Positions 30,739-41,000 of a stretch of 64,000 nucleotides of DNA are shown piece after piece; the stretch's first letter is position 1, and the number at the start of each line of letters is the position of its first letter. The notes beneath the pieces are model-generated. The model was not told the DNA's origin. It ran no database searches and was given only the letters and a program-made list of their open reading frames with translations. The position numbers and the translations under genes are program-made. This stretch comes from Fuerstiella sp. (GTDB lineage Bacteria; Planctomycetota; Planctomycetia; Planctomycetales; Planctomycetaceae): the NCBI GenBank assembly GCA_029245955.1, contig JAQWOH010000010.1, positions 1 to 64,000 on the forward strand, read 5' to 3'.

Positions 30739-32148
30739 CTAAGACTCAGGTGCTTCGAATGGTCGGTCCAGCCGCAGCAGCATCCAGGAAAATGCAGCCA
30801 GCAGGTACATCGCCGCAAACAGAATCAGAACTGCGTTCCAGCTGTTGTCGGCCGAAAGCTGCAGCAATGAAGGGTTGCTGTCAATCCAGCGGCGGAACGT
30901 CGGTACGAACCACGGCAGCAGACCGGCACCGAAGTTGCCGACCATGTTCATGGTGCTGAAGACAGGTGCGACATGGGCGCCGCCCCAGTCCATCGTGGTT
31001 GCGTAGGCGCAGGGCCCAGCAACGCCCGCGCAAAATGCGCCGGCTCCAATAATCACGGTGGCGGTTGTTGCATTTTCCACAAAGAAAGCCGCACACACCA
31101 GCGATGTGCAGGCCAGCAGACTGACGGCCGCAAAACCCGATCTGGCCACGTTCAGTTTTCCTGTCGAACGAAACAGCCAGTCCGATACGGTACCGCCAAT
31201 TAAAGCGGCCGCCACCGTCGCGATCAGTGGCACGGCCAGTAACCATCCGGACTGTGCTGTCGAAACGCCTCGTGTTTCCTGCAGATACGTCGCAAACCAG
31301 CTCGTAAAAAAAGCGTATCCGGCCGCTCGAAAAAATTGCTGACTGCAAATCAACCACATCGCCGGAGTCAAAAATAGTTCGACCCAGGAAACAGCTGTCG
31401 AATCTTCAGCAACGGCTGGTTCCTGATGCGACGGTGCAGCGTAGCGAGAATCCGTGTTGTCAATTTCAGCGTAGGCCCTGCTGTCCGACGAAGGCTCGGG
31501 CGGTGCTGACAATTGTGCGTCTGCATCAGGCTGATGACGGATCCACTGTTTTTCTTCTTCGCTGACAGCCGGATGCGTATCAGGAGTTTCCCGAAACCAG
31601 CGAAAGAAGCCAACCGCCCACAACACTCCTGGAGCGGCAAACGCAGCAAAAATCCAGCGCCAACTGAAGGTACCCAGCAACTGACCGGTCAGCGCGACAC
31701 TAACCGCCGCCCCCACGGACATCGCAGCACCCAGGAATCCGCTGGCGCGGGCCCGTTCAACCTGTGGATACCACCGCGAAATACACAACGCGGAACACGG
31801 AAACAATCCCGCCTGAGCGATACCGCCCAGCACGCGACCGATGAGCAACATGACCGTCCCGCTGGCACAACACATCAGGATCGTCGCAGCGGACCATACG
31901 GTGGCAAGTGCCGGCAGCGTTCGCCGTGAGCCGAAACGCTGCCCCAGCCAGCCACCAGGAATCTGAGCCAATGCGTACGACCAGAAAAATGCGGGGCCCA
32001 GAATGAACCCCATCGCGTCTTCTGAAATTCCCAGATCAGTGCGAATCGCTTTTTCTGCGACCGAAATACTGACCCGGCAGGCATAAGCAAGGGCAGCGGC
32101 AATGGCCAGCCAGACCGAAAGTTGGAAGCGTACGCGAGTTGCCGTCAT
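30739..32148 (-). CDS. MFS transporter (ACS-like, sugar acid/organic anion type)
   Basis: Inner-membrane porter (469 aa) with about 12 hydrophobic helices. The first half has RVSISVAEKAIRTDLG, then IPGGWLGQRFGSRRT (the MFS loop 2-3 signature) and GIAQAGLFPCSALCISRWYP. A long hydrophilic central loop (about 190-240, rich in Ser, Asp, Pro) separates the halves. The pattern resembles the anion:cation symporter group that takes up glucarate, hexuronates or phosphonates; the substrate cannot be assigned. It stands alone between the PSD1 pair and the RGG-rich protein. Confidence 0.87.
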   Translation of the reverse strand: MTATRVRFQLSVWLAIAAALAYACRVSISVAEKAIRTDLGISEDAMGFILGPAFFWSYALAQIPGGWLGQRFGSRRTLPALATVWSAATILMCCASGTVMLLIGRVLGGIAQAGLFPCSALCISRWYPQVERARASGFLGAAMSVGAAVSVALTGQLLGTFSWRWIFAAFAAPGVLWAVGFFRWFRETPDTHPAVSEEEKQWIRHQPDADAQLSAPPEPSSDSRAYAEIDNTDSRYAAPSHQEPAVAEDSTAVSWVELFLTPAMWLICSQQFFRAAGYAFFTSWFATYLQETRGVSTAQSGWLLAVPLIATVAAALIGGTVSDWLFRSTGKLNVARSGFAAVSLLACTSLVCAAFFVENATTATVIIGAGAFCAGVAGPCAYATTMDWGGAHVAPVFSTMNMVGNFGAGLLPWFVPTFRRWIDSNPSLLQLSADNSWNAVLILFAAMYLLAAFSWMLLRLDRPFEAPES

Positions 32149-32452
32149 GAATCGTCCATCGTTCAGAAGCGGTGCGGTCCGTTTGAGGCCAGCAGCTCAG
32201 ACGGAGCGAGCTGCCGCTCAGAGCCAAAAGCTGATGTCTTCTGACGGCTGAACGTGACACAATGACTTCAGCCATCGATTGAGAGAACACTGTTCACGCA
32301 GTGTCACCAAAAACCATCGTCACGTCTAATGTGGTGCAGGAGAACTCGGGATATTAGTTCGGCATTGATTCACACTCTGGCGCGCATGAAAAGCGGCGGC
32401 ATAACGCCGCCGCCTAATTCTTTTGTCCGACTGTTACAGCTAGCTTTAAGCT
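32149..32452. other. 304-bp intergenic region
   Basis: Lies upstream of the MFS gene and downstream of the RGG-rich gene, both on the minus strand. It holds the terminator hairpin at 32393-32413 and presumably the MFS promoter. No open frame or recognised motif besides the hairpin. Confidence 0.6.
32393..32413 (-). terminator. Intrinsic terminator of the RGG-rich protein gene
   Basis: Perfect 8-bp GC stem (GCGGCGGC / GCCGCCGC) with a 5-nt loop, followed on the minus strand by TTTT. It is 40 bp beyond the stop of the minus-strand RGG-rich gene, the textbook layout for a Rho-independent terminator. Confidence 0.88.
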
Positions 32453-33424
32453 CTAAATCGCGTCGTCTGAATCCGCTGCCGGTCGCCGTCGTTCGCCGTC
32501 GCCATTACCTCGGCCTCGACCACGATCTCCTCCGCCTTCACCTCGGCCGCGATCTCCGCCGCCGAAACCACCACGTCCTCCACCACGCTGCAGAGCACGC
32601 ATGTCGAATTCAAATGCTTCACCTTTCATGCTGGCAAGGATGACCTTCTGCTCGTCCGTCACGACGGCCATCACATTCTTTTCTGTTTTCTTTTGTGCTT
32701 CCTCCATTATTTCACGGATCTTCGAAAAGTCGGGCCGTTCTCCTCCGCCACCAAAACCCCCGTTCTGGAACTGCTCTCTGCGCTCCGCCGCCGCGTCTTC
32801 TTCCACCTGTTCGATCTTTGCGATCTGTTCGTCTGAAATGCTCAGCTTGTCACGCATCTCGTCACTCTTCAGCATGGCAGTCAGCCCAAAACGCATTCGT
32901 ATCTGAAACGCGATCTGATCCAGCCTTTTCACCTGTTCGGGTTCCAGCAGCGTGTTCAGCATCTGGTCAGTCTTCTTATTCAGAGCGTCCCTTTTCTTGT
33001 TAAGTTCATCTCTTTCTTTTTCCATCTTGTCACGCAGCGCTTGCCGTTCTTCGTCTGTTGCGTTTTCAAACCGGCTGCGATCAAACTGACTGCGATCCGG
33101 ACGCGAATCATCACGTTCCTGCCGGTAGGTTTCCAGAGCAGCGGTGATCGTTGTCTGCTGGACGTCGTCAATGTCCAGTTCGTCCTGAATGTCTTCCACA
33201 CCCAACAGTACAGCTCTGTTGACCGACGACTGAAGTCCTCCACGTCCACCGCTAAAACCACCAAACCCACCACGTTGGCCGCCACGTTGTCCGCCTTGCT
33301 GACCGCCACGCTGTCGACCACCACCCTGGCCACGCTGCGGCGGCTGAGCTTCTGCGATCGCGGAAAGAAACATTGCCGTCATGCAGACAGCTGTTGAAAA
33401 CTTAAGGAAACGTACGGTCCTCAT
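32453..33424 (-). CDS. Secreted Arg/Gly-rich helical protein
   Basis: From ATG 33424 the product is 323 aa with a Sec signal (MRTVRFLKFSTAVCMTAMFLSAIAEA). Residues about 27-60 form RGG-type repeats (QRGGQQGGQRGGQRGG). A highly charged helical middle follows (ERDELNKKRDALNKK; LLEPEQVKRLDQIAFQ; KLSISDEQIAKIEQVEE). The C-terminus returns to Gly/Arg repeats and ends in acidic residues. The helical part, with repeated LxxEQ..RL/I units, recalls Spy/CpxP-like LTxxQ proteins that bind metals or misfolded proteins, but this is only a resemblance. It has its own terminator. Confidence 0.83.
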   Translation of the reverse strand: MRTVRFLKFSTAVCMTAMFLSAIAEAQPPQRGQGGGRQRGGQQGGQRGGQRGGFGGFSGGRGGLQSSVNRAVLLGVEDIQDELDIDDVQQTTITAALETYRQERDDSRPDRSQFDRSRFENATDEERQALRDKMEKERDELNKKRDALNKKTDQMLNTLLEPEQVKRLDQIAFQIRMRFGLTAMLKSDEMRDKLSISDEQIAKIEQVEEDAAAERREQFQNGGFGGGGERPDFSKIREIMEEAQKKTEKNVMAVVTDEQKVILASMKGEAFEFDMRALQRGGGRGGFGGGDRGRGEGGGDRGRGRGNGDGERRRPAADSDDAI

Positions 33425-33553
33425 GAGTGACTCCTGAAATGGGTCAGAAAGGTACTGAATTCTGTGATACAACGTTTAAGGGCTGCTGTGTGAGAACACC
33501 ACAGACTTACCGGAGTGCTGCCGAAAAACAACTTTCCCGGCGATATTCCGGGT

Positions 33554-34678
33554 TTATTCGGGCGGATGGCCGCCTGGAAACGGGGCTGTCATGCGGTGGG
33601 TCGGTTCCGGCCGACCGGGCTTGAAGCTTTGAGTTCGCCGAAACTCCACGGTGCCACCAATGGCGGCCCCTGCTCTTGTAACCTCTTCCGTCACAAGCTT
33701 TTCCAATAATTCCGGGTCACATGCTACCCGAGCGTTCACAATCACATCTGCAGCCTTAACACGACAATTGGACGCCAGGGAAAGCTCTGCCTCATTTTCA
33801 CTGCTCACCAGGTTTGCAACTCCGAAGAATCCCTCCCACAGCCCGATCGTCTTTAAATGCGCCGCCTCCGCAGACTCCTCAACCAACACGTTCTTCAATC
33901 GGGCCACGATGTCCAGCAGCAACTGGTCCAGGTTAAATTCAGTCTCGGAAACGACGCGAACGCTGCTGTTCAGCCAGCCCAGTTCCGCTTCGCCCTCAGC
34001 ATACGTGTCGTAGTCGATATCCAGGACACGACGTCCGAAATCTCCGTCCTGCGCCAGCCATTCCGTCAGTGCGTCGAACCCCTGCCCCGTTTTGGCCGAC
34101 ATCTTCAGGACCGGGCGTTCCGGAATGTGCTGATGAATCAGTGATTCAAGTTCTTCACACTGTGCATCGGTCAGTTCATCAGATCGATTGATCAGTACAA
34201 GATCAGCTTCTTCGATCTGCTTTTTCAGGATGTACGCGGCCTTTGGGGAAAACCCGGTACCCGCCTCATTCTTCAGGACTCGACGACCATGCGATGGTTT
34301 CAGGATCACGGCGTAGGGGGCAATCACGAATTCCGCGTCGAACAGTTTTTTGATCGGCTGAATTACGGTGGCGACCAGATCGGTACAACTGCCGACAGGT
34401 TCGGCCAGTATCATGTCAGGACGCTGTTGCTGACTGATCTGGTGAACGGTCGACATCAGCTCATCAAAGTTGCAGCAAAAACAGGCGCCGGCAACTTCAC
34501 CGACATCAAACCCCAACGACCGCAGCATGTTCGTGTCGACAAGATCGTCCGCCTGATCGTTCGTTACGATGCCGACGTTCAGACCCTGATCCATGTAAGT
34601 CTTTGCGAGGCGGGCCAGCGTGGTTGTCTTGCCGGCGCCAAGAAATCCGCCAACCATGATGTATCGAATCTGGTGCAT
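33554..34678 (-). CDS. CobW/COG0523-family GTPase (putative metallochaperone)
   Basis: G3E GTPase (374 aa). P-loop [10 protein letters not shown] at 10-19, the family metal motif CFCC at 66-69 (GACFCC), and NRSDEL in the NKxD position, with Arg in place of Lys. COG0523 proteins move zinc, cobalt or other metals to client enzymes. No histidine-rich tail is present. ATG 34678 lies 10 bp beyond the stop of the upstream thioredoxin/PDZ gene, so they form an operon; a TTG at 34687 is an alternative start. The pairing with a CxxCH protein hints at redox or metal maturation, inferred from context only. Confidence 0.88.
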   Translation of the reverse strand: MHQIRYIMVGGFLGAGKTTTLARLAKTYMDQGLNVGIVTNDQADDLVDTNMLRSLGFDVGEVAGACFCCNFDELMSTVHQISQQQRPDMILAEPVGSCTDLVATVIQPIKKLFDAEFVIAPYAVILKPSHGRRVLKNEAGTGFSPKAAYILKKQIEEADLVLINRSDELTDAQCEELESLIHQHIPERPVLKMSAKTGQGFDALTEWLAQDGDFGRRVLDIDYDTYAEGEAELGWLNSSVRVVSETEFNLDQLLLDIVARLKNVLVEESAEAAHLKTIGLWEGFFGVANLVSSENEAELSLASNCRVKAADVIVNARVACDPELLEKLVTEEVTRAGAAIGGTVEFRRTQSFKPGRPEPTHRMTAPFPGGHPPE

Positions 34679-34687
34679 ATTCTGCAA

Positions 34688-36016
34688 TTAGTCCTGCATC
34701 GTGAGCTGTTTGTTCATCTTTTTTCCGTCACGCAACAGGGTGACGGAAATTTTCTGCCCGGGAATTGTGTGGCGCGCACCATACGCAAGCAGGCTACCAG
34801 GTGTCATCAGGTCGGTCTGGCCGTCGTATGAAACAATGACGTCGCCCTTTAGAAATCCAGCTCGTTTGGCGACGGCGTGTTGACCGTACTGACCCACATG
34901 TTCGGCCAGCAATGCCATTGATCGCGTGCCGATGTTCAGCTCTTTACGGTGCTCGTCTGAAAGTGTTGTCAGCTTCATTCCCCCCGTCGTCATGCGCCGC
35001 AGTCCCCATGACGACACGCGCCACGTGATGTCGTCGGCCTGCCGCCAGCCCCGGGGAAGAGCCATTGTCAATTCGTGGTTTCCGTTGTTGCGACGGACGA
35101 CGGCTTTGACCGTTGTTCCGGTCGGGTCGACGTCGTTCAGTACCCATTGGACATCGGCGATCGACAGCAATGGCTGCCCATCCAGCAATTCAATGGCGTC
35201 CCCTGCACGGAAACCTGCTGCGGCCGCGGGCGAATCAGAAGTGACACTCTTAACAGTAGCCATCTGATCCGGATCAAGAACCAATCCAATCGATTTTGGG
35301 TGAGGATATGGGTACAGCAATCGCTCGGGAATCGGCTTCTTTTGCTGACGATAAAAATCTCGCCGAGCATCGCCGATCTGATGGCAGTGAATGCAGCTTT
35401 TCGCGACTTCTCCTCTGTAATTCAGACTGTTCGTAAACCTGTCTTTCAGTGCGGGGTACTTCTCCGGCGAGGAGAACTCAAGCGGTTCGCCAGTCTTGGC
35501 TGCCAACACATGCTTATTGGCCGGATAGTCCTTGTGCAGATCCAGTGCCGCCTGCAGCGCCTGAGCCAGACCTTTCAGGCTGACGTCGCCAAACCATTCT
35601 GTACGATGAGAACGAGTTCCAAACCGTCCGTAAATCGTGCGGTCGGCATTCAACATAAACATTGCAAATGACTGATCCGTATCGTACTGAAATAATGACA
35701 GATCAAGCCCGTTGGTCGATACGACTCGCACGCACACGAACTGTTCCAGCAAGGGGCGAATCACCGGGTGAGTGTCGACCAGATGGTCATCCAGTTTTAC
35801 GCACTCGTGGCACGGAATGCAGCGTAAACCAACAAGGATCGGTTTTCCGGATTCCCTGGCCCTGGCAAACGCCGCAGGCAGATCATTGTACAGCCAGAAC
35901 CCATCGGCCGTGACCTGCTCACGATCTTCACGCACCTGTTGCTCCCGAGTTTTGTTTTGCCCCATCACGGTTGAGGTTAGTAATAGTGTCAGCGATAGTG
36001 CAATATACACCTTCAT
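34688..36016 (-). CDS. Exported thioredoxin-fold / CxxCH / PDZ protein
   Basis: A 442-aa protein with a signal peptide (MKVYIALSLTLLLTSTVMG). Residues about 40-150 look like a thioredoxin-fold domain with CIPCHEC at 66-72, which is also a CxxCH. A second CxxCH (CIHCH) lies at 208-212 and may bind haem c. A PDZ-type region (SPAAAAGFRAGDAIELLDGQP) follows at about 260-345, and a second PDZ-like unit (RAGFLKGDVIVSYDGQ) lies in the last 80 residues. Probably a periplasmic redox or quality-control protein. It overlaps nothing and is followed by the CobW-type GTPase. Confidence 0.82.
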   Translation of the reverse strand: MKVYIALSLTLLLTSTVMGQNKTREQQVREDREQVTADGFWLYNDLPAAFARARESGKPILVGLRCIPCHECVKLDDHLVDTHPVIRPLLEQFVCVRVVSTNGLDLSLFQYDTDQSFAMFMLNADRTIYGRFGTRSHRTEWFGDVSLKGLAQALQAALDLHKDYPANKHVLAAKTGEPLEFSSPEKYPALKDRFTNSLNYRGEVAKSCIHCHQIGDARRDFYRQQKKPIPERLLYPYPHPKSIGLVLDPDQMATVKSVTSDSPAAAAGFRAGDAIELLDGQPLLSIADVQWVLNDVDPTGTTVKAVVRRNNGNHELTMALPRGWRQADDITWRVSSWGLRRMTTGGMKLTTLSDEHRKELNIGTRSMALLAEHVGQYGQHAVAKRAGFLKGDVIVSYDGQTDLMTPGSLLAYGARHTIPGQKISVTLLRDGKKMNKQLTMQD

Positions 36017-36133
36017 GAACCGGACCTCCGACGTCTCTTAAAACTGTGGCAGCGCAGATTGTTCTATTTGCGCTGCTTCAAATCCACTCGTCCGACATGT
36101 GCTATTTGAGACGTAACGTGATCCCACCGCAAC

Positions 36134-37870
36134 TCAAAGTCGCGGCTTTGGCGGTTTCACTGGGTTTTCCCACGGGTGCACACCTGTGGCCAGGATGCGA
36201 CGTTTGTAGACGCTGTCTCCACACGTGACATACAGAATGTCGCGATCCGTTCCACCAAAAACAACATTGCTGAGCCAGCCGTTGTTCGGCTTGCGAATAA
36301 TAAAATGCACGCGACCTGGCTGGTCCAGTATCTGTAATCCCAGTGCAGTCGTGACATATGTTCGCCCTTCTGTATCAACCGTCATACCGTCCGCTCCGGA
36401 CTGCAGCTGATCGGTGACGTGCAGCCAGCCGTACTGCTGTCGGTGAGTCAGCGTGCCGTCTGATTTGATGCGAAACGAATAGCAAAACCGGCCTCGAGTA
36501 TCGGATACGGTCAATGCGGTCTGGTCTGCTGAGGTGATCACTCCGTTGGGAAATTCAATGCCGGTGTCGACGACCGTGGCGTCACCACCCTGAGTAAAAT
36601 GCCACACTTTCCTGGCTGATGGTTCGGTGACATAGCCACTCCCGTCCGGCAGAACGACAATGTCGTTGCCCTTGATGTTACGCAGGAAGATCTGTTTGCG
36701 GCCGTCTGGTGTATACCGTACGACATGTCCGGTTTTACCTTCACAGGAGTACAGTTTACCGTCGGGACCGAACATCAGACCGTTGGATGCTCCGCTGTCT
36801 TCTGCGAACACGGTCACCCGGTCCTGACTGTCGATCCTGTGAATGCGATTATTCGGAATGTCAGTGAAAAAGACTTCACCCGCACCGCTGACGGCCGGAC
36901 CTTCAGTGAATCTGTGGCCGTTACTGACCAGTTGCCAGTCTTCACCTTCGATCAGCAGATTGGTTCGCCGAGCTTTGCCTTCAACGTTGGATATCGGCTT
37001 CGGATAGTCTCGCCACAACCACCTCAATGCTTCCGGAATTACGGCAGCACCGTGTTTGCCGTTGTGTCCGCCTTCGCCCCACACATGCTTTACGTCGTAA
37101 CCTGAAAACTGCAACGCTGAAAGCATGGTTTGATTGGCGTTCCACCAGTTGCCACCATAGATATCAAGGTCATTGCTGCCGTCCTGCATAAATATTCGCA
37201 ATGGTTTGGGTTCTGTCTTACGTACCAGAACCGGATACTCGTTACCGCCCCGCAGACCGACGTACGTACCGACTGTGCTGAAGATGCGGCGGAATGCGTC
37301 CGGACGTTCCCATGCTGCGGTGAAGGCACAAATAGCGCCTGAACTGCTGCCCGCGATACATCGGTCGTTGGGGTCGTCACTGAACGCGTATGTCTTCGCG
37401 ACCTGGGGAAGAAGTTCCTCAAGCAGGAAACGCGCGTAGCGATTTCCCATCGCGTCGTATTCGAAGCTGCGATTGTAGCGAGCCTGAGCGTTTTCGCCGG
37501 CAGCAGGAACGACGCCCGGAGTCACAAACACCCCGAGCTGTACGGGAACGTCGCCGTCGTGAATCATGTTGTCCAGCACTGTCGGCAGTCGCCAGCCTTT
37601 GGCCTTGTTATATCCGTCCTGCACGACCATCAGGCACGGTGGCTTCGCGGCGTCATACTGTGCCGGAACGTAGACCCAGTACTGGCGGACAGTCCCTGGG
37701 AAGATTGTACTGCGAAATTCGTGCGGACCATCGATCCTGCCGTGTGGAGTGTCATCGTTGACAACAGCTTCCGGAGGAACGGGATAACTCTCCTGCTGCC
37801 CGCGGACGCCATCAGGAATAGCCGCACTGACAAACGTAATAGTGAACAACACCAGAAATCCACGGACCAT
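36134..37870 (-). CDS. Exported esterase fused to SMP-30/gluconolactonase-like propeller
   Basis: From ATG 37870 (signal MVRGFLVLFTITFVSA) 578 aa. The N-terminal half is an enterochelin/feruloyl esterase-like alpha/beta hydrolase with nucleophile Ser176 in GSSSG, acid in DGSNDLD and His269 in GEGGHNGKHG. The C-terminal half (from about 310) is a six-bladed SMP-30-type lactonase with FTEGPAV, SNGLMFGPDG, FPNGVITS and GADGMTVDTEG, which supply the usual Glu, Asn and Asp metal ligands. Both active sites look intact. Hydrolysis of an ester then a lactone in sugar or aromatic-ester catabolism would make sense (inference). Confidence 0.88.
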   Translation of the reverse strand: MVRGFLVLFTITFVSAAIPDGVRGQQESYPVPPEAVVNDDTPHGRIDGPHEFRSTIFPGTVRQYWVYVPAQYDAAKPPCLMVVQDGYNKAKGWRLPTVLDNMIHDGDVPVQLGVFVTPGVVPAAGENAQARYNRSFEYDAMGNRYARFLLEELLPQVAKTYAFSDDPNDRCIAGSSSGAICAFTAAWERPDAFRRIFSTVGTYVGLRGGNEYPVLVRKTEPKPLRIFMQDGSNDLDIYGGNWWNANQTMLSALQFSGYDVKHVWGEGGHNGKHGAAVIPEALRWLWRDYPKPISNVEGKARRTNLLIEGEDWQLVSNGHRFTEGPAVSGAGEVFFTDIPNNRIHRIDSQDRVTVFAEDSGASNGLMFGPDGKLYSCEGKTGHVVRYTPDGRKQIFLRNIKGNDIVVLPDGSGYVTEPSARKVWHFTQGGDATVVDTGIEFPNGVITSADQTALTVSDTRGRFCYSFRIKSDGTLTHRQQYGWLHVTDQLQSGADGMTVDTEGRTYVTTALGLQILDQPGRVHFIIRKPNNGWLSNVVFGGTDRDILYVTCGDSVYKRRILATGVHPWENPVKPPKPRL

Positions 37871-38046
37871 GGATAATTGCTTTCGTTGAGGATGAAATAA
37901 TGCCAGCTGATCTGGTCCAGTACGGCGTTTCCGAAAAACGCCATTGGTGCGTATACAACGTGTGCGACCGCCGAAGAACAGAGAACTGAGCATTTCGGAG
38001 TTCCATGACCCTGCTGCAGGGGCCGCTTCTGCCATAAGTGACGAGG

Positions 38047-41000
38047 TCAGCGGTTCTTCTCGGAATCATTCTCCACGATCTCCACGCCGCACAGGATTGC
38101 ACGTCCGCGCACAGGCTCGAGATCAATCCGTACGCGGGAATCTGCTTCGATACCACGAACTTCTCGGACGATCGCCCGGTTACGGCCGCCAGATTCTTTC
38201 GCAACATCAAGCTGTTCAATTACAGTGTTGCCCTGAACAGACACGTTGAAGACCCGCTCGCCGACAGAAACCGGGTCGGGCTCACTGAAATGCAGACGCA
38301 CGGTATACCGTTTCGAATTTGAACCACTCTTGCCCAGACCAACCGTCAGCGACGTCAGTCCCTCAACCCCGGAACCGGCGACCCAGGGTTTTCCTGCACC
38401 GCTGACCAGTGAGGAATGCAGGCGGAACTTCCGCAGTTGATCTCCCTTCACATCCACCGGGATGCTGGGTGAGGAACCACCCACGCTGGGTGCATCAAAC
38501 CACATTGTGCCGTTGTCGGCCATTCGGTCGCCAGGTGCCGCCAGATTGATTCCAACACGCCGAATTCGATCCTGCTTTGGATCCAGAGATAACGCGCTGT
38601 AGCTCCAGACCTCGGATTCCGGAAGATGAACCAGCGACAGCGAGGTGAACAGTGAGTAGCCGCACACACAACCGTGGGCGAAGTTCGGAGCGTTCAGGAC
38701 ACCATTGGCGGGAATCAGGCTGTTGCGGCAGCCGGACCGGAATCCATTCAGACGAGATGTTTCTCCCGATTCAATATCGCAGAAACCAGCCGAAGCCGCT
38801 CGAAAGGTCATCAGATGCGGGCTGGCGATGGCATAGTTGCAGTGGTGTCCGGCCTTCGTGAACTGCCAGTCGACCTCTTCATCGGTTAACGGATGGAGGC
38901 GAGGCACGGCATCGCCGGTTTCCAGATCCCATGACAGACCGGGCCCACGTTGATCAAGCACTCGATCGTTCCAGATAATGACCCGGTCCCAGTAACTTTC
39001 CGGATGTCCTTTGAAACCCTGTCCTTCCGCATATTGCTTCCACAGCAGTTTTCCGGTCTGGCCACGGTAGGCCATGACGTGTTTCTTATTGGTGAGCAGC
39101 AGCACGTCATGTTCCGCAGAATACGAGACCCACGTGCCAATGATGTCGGTGTACTCTTTCCACACTTCCTTCCCCGTCTGCAGATCGATTGCTTTGAGGT
39201 GACGGATGTCGGAAGCCTTGGGAATCAGACCTCGACGTTTCCAGTCCTGATAGAAGGATTCGAGAGCACCATCGAAGCAGAAGATTTTATCCGTACCGAC
39301 AGAAATGACAGGGAAGCTGGCCTCTGCTGTATGAGACCAGATACGTTTGCCGTCGTGACGATTGAGCGCCACGATCTCAACCGGGGATCTCTGGCCGGCC
39401 AGCAACTTCCGGGCATCAGGTAGTTTTTCTTTGTCGGCATCAAGTGTGCGAAAGACAACCGCAATCAGCAGATCATCTTTTACTCTTATTCGTCCCCAGT
39501 CGTCTGCCGGGTCGGGCAGCCTGAATTCCGCCAGCTGTTTTCCGGTGGCCGGGTCCAGCCGCAGACAGCTCTTTTCGTGAACCAGATAAATTGAATCTTC
39601 GACAACCAGAAAATGAAACCCGGAGAGATGTTTCTCAAAGTCGTTACCACGGCGGCCTGCCCGATAATCGTCGTCGTCCTTCAGGGGGATCTGCCAGAGA
39701 ATTCGTCCTGTGTAGACATCGACGGCCGTCATCTTGCCAGGCCCCTGAATGAACATTCGACCGCCGATCACGGCCATACTGGGCCCCCAGAAGTGGCGGT
39801 TGTAGAACAGGCTGCCATCCGAAGCCGGCCCGCCGAACCACAGAACTCCCAGAGGTGCCTTCACCAGCTGATCATGCGACATCAGCGTGTTCGATTCGTC
39901 GCCGTATTCGTGTGTCCAGTTGGCCGAACCCGGCAAAGCCCCGCTTCGTGTGAGCAGCGAATAGTCGCCCGATCGAGCAACTTCGGCCCTTGCGAGTTTT
40001 GTGTCGGTGACCAGCTTTGCGAATGATGCGTGCTGGTCGTCATCGCCTGACAAATACGCAGTTCCGCCGTACGGACGCAGACAGGCGAACAGCGTATGCA
40101 GTGATTCCGGCCTGTCCGTGAAACCATAACGCTGTGGTTCTTCGGATACGACGACTGACGCCATGTACGGCGGAAGATTAAATGTCGCAGGATCGCCGGC
40201 GTGCGCTACGATGCGCATTCCGTACAGTCCCGCTTCATCGTACTGCTGTCGTAATTGCTGCACGCGTTGCGAATCCGGATCGATCACGAAGATTCGCAGC
40301 TCCGATTGCCGCACCAGTTCGCTGATCAGGCCGCCGGAACCAATGCCCATCGCCACACAATAGCTGTCCCCCGGATCGGCATGTTTGAGCAGTCCAGCGA
40401 CACGCTCCGACCAGTCCGGCGATTTCTTGATCAGCTGTGATTCTTCCTTTCTGTGGCGTGGCTCAACTGCGTCTGCACCAAAACAGTGCAGGTGACCATT
40501 TTCAGTCACGACGACCAGGTATCCGTTAGCCACGACCATGGAGGCCGGTGTTCCACTGACTTCCGTCGTCCATGAGACAGCCGCAGGCGTGTCGGCGGAT
40601 GGCAGATCGATAGCGAACACTGTTTTCCCCTGATGCCCGTAAACGCGTTCGCCGGCTTTGATATCAACCAGCAGCGGATTGGTGGCCAGCCACGTGTCGT
40701 AGTCTGTCTCGGGAAGCTCCAGAATCTGATCGTTGGGCAGTGACCATGTCCGGGTCAGTACGGTGACCTTTGTCTTCTTTCCGCGGCGATCGGTGCGTTC
40801 GGTTTCCTGAGGATCTGTCAGGTCGTACGCCACCACTGTTCCATTGCTGCCGGCGTAAATCATGTCCTCTCCAAGCACGGGCGTGCGGAGACTCATTCCC
40901 AGCTGTCGTTTACCCTGCGTATCAAACGTAACTGTTCCATGAAACAGCCACTGTCCGGTCGTGGCCACGTGGTAGTTCGTCACAGCGCTGGTCGAATACT

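Noticed and set aside
34689-34760. Alternative TTG start for the CobW gene at 34687
   Set aside because: ATG 34678 is in frame, nearer to the P-loop at the usual spacing, and the TTG adds only three residues.
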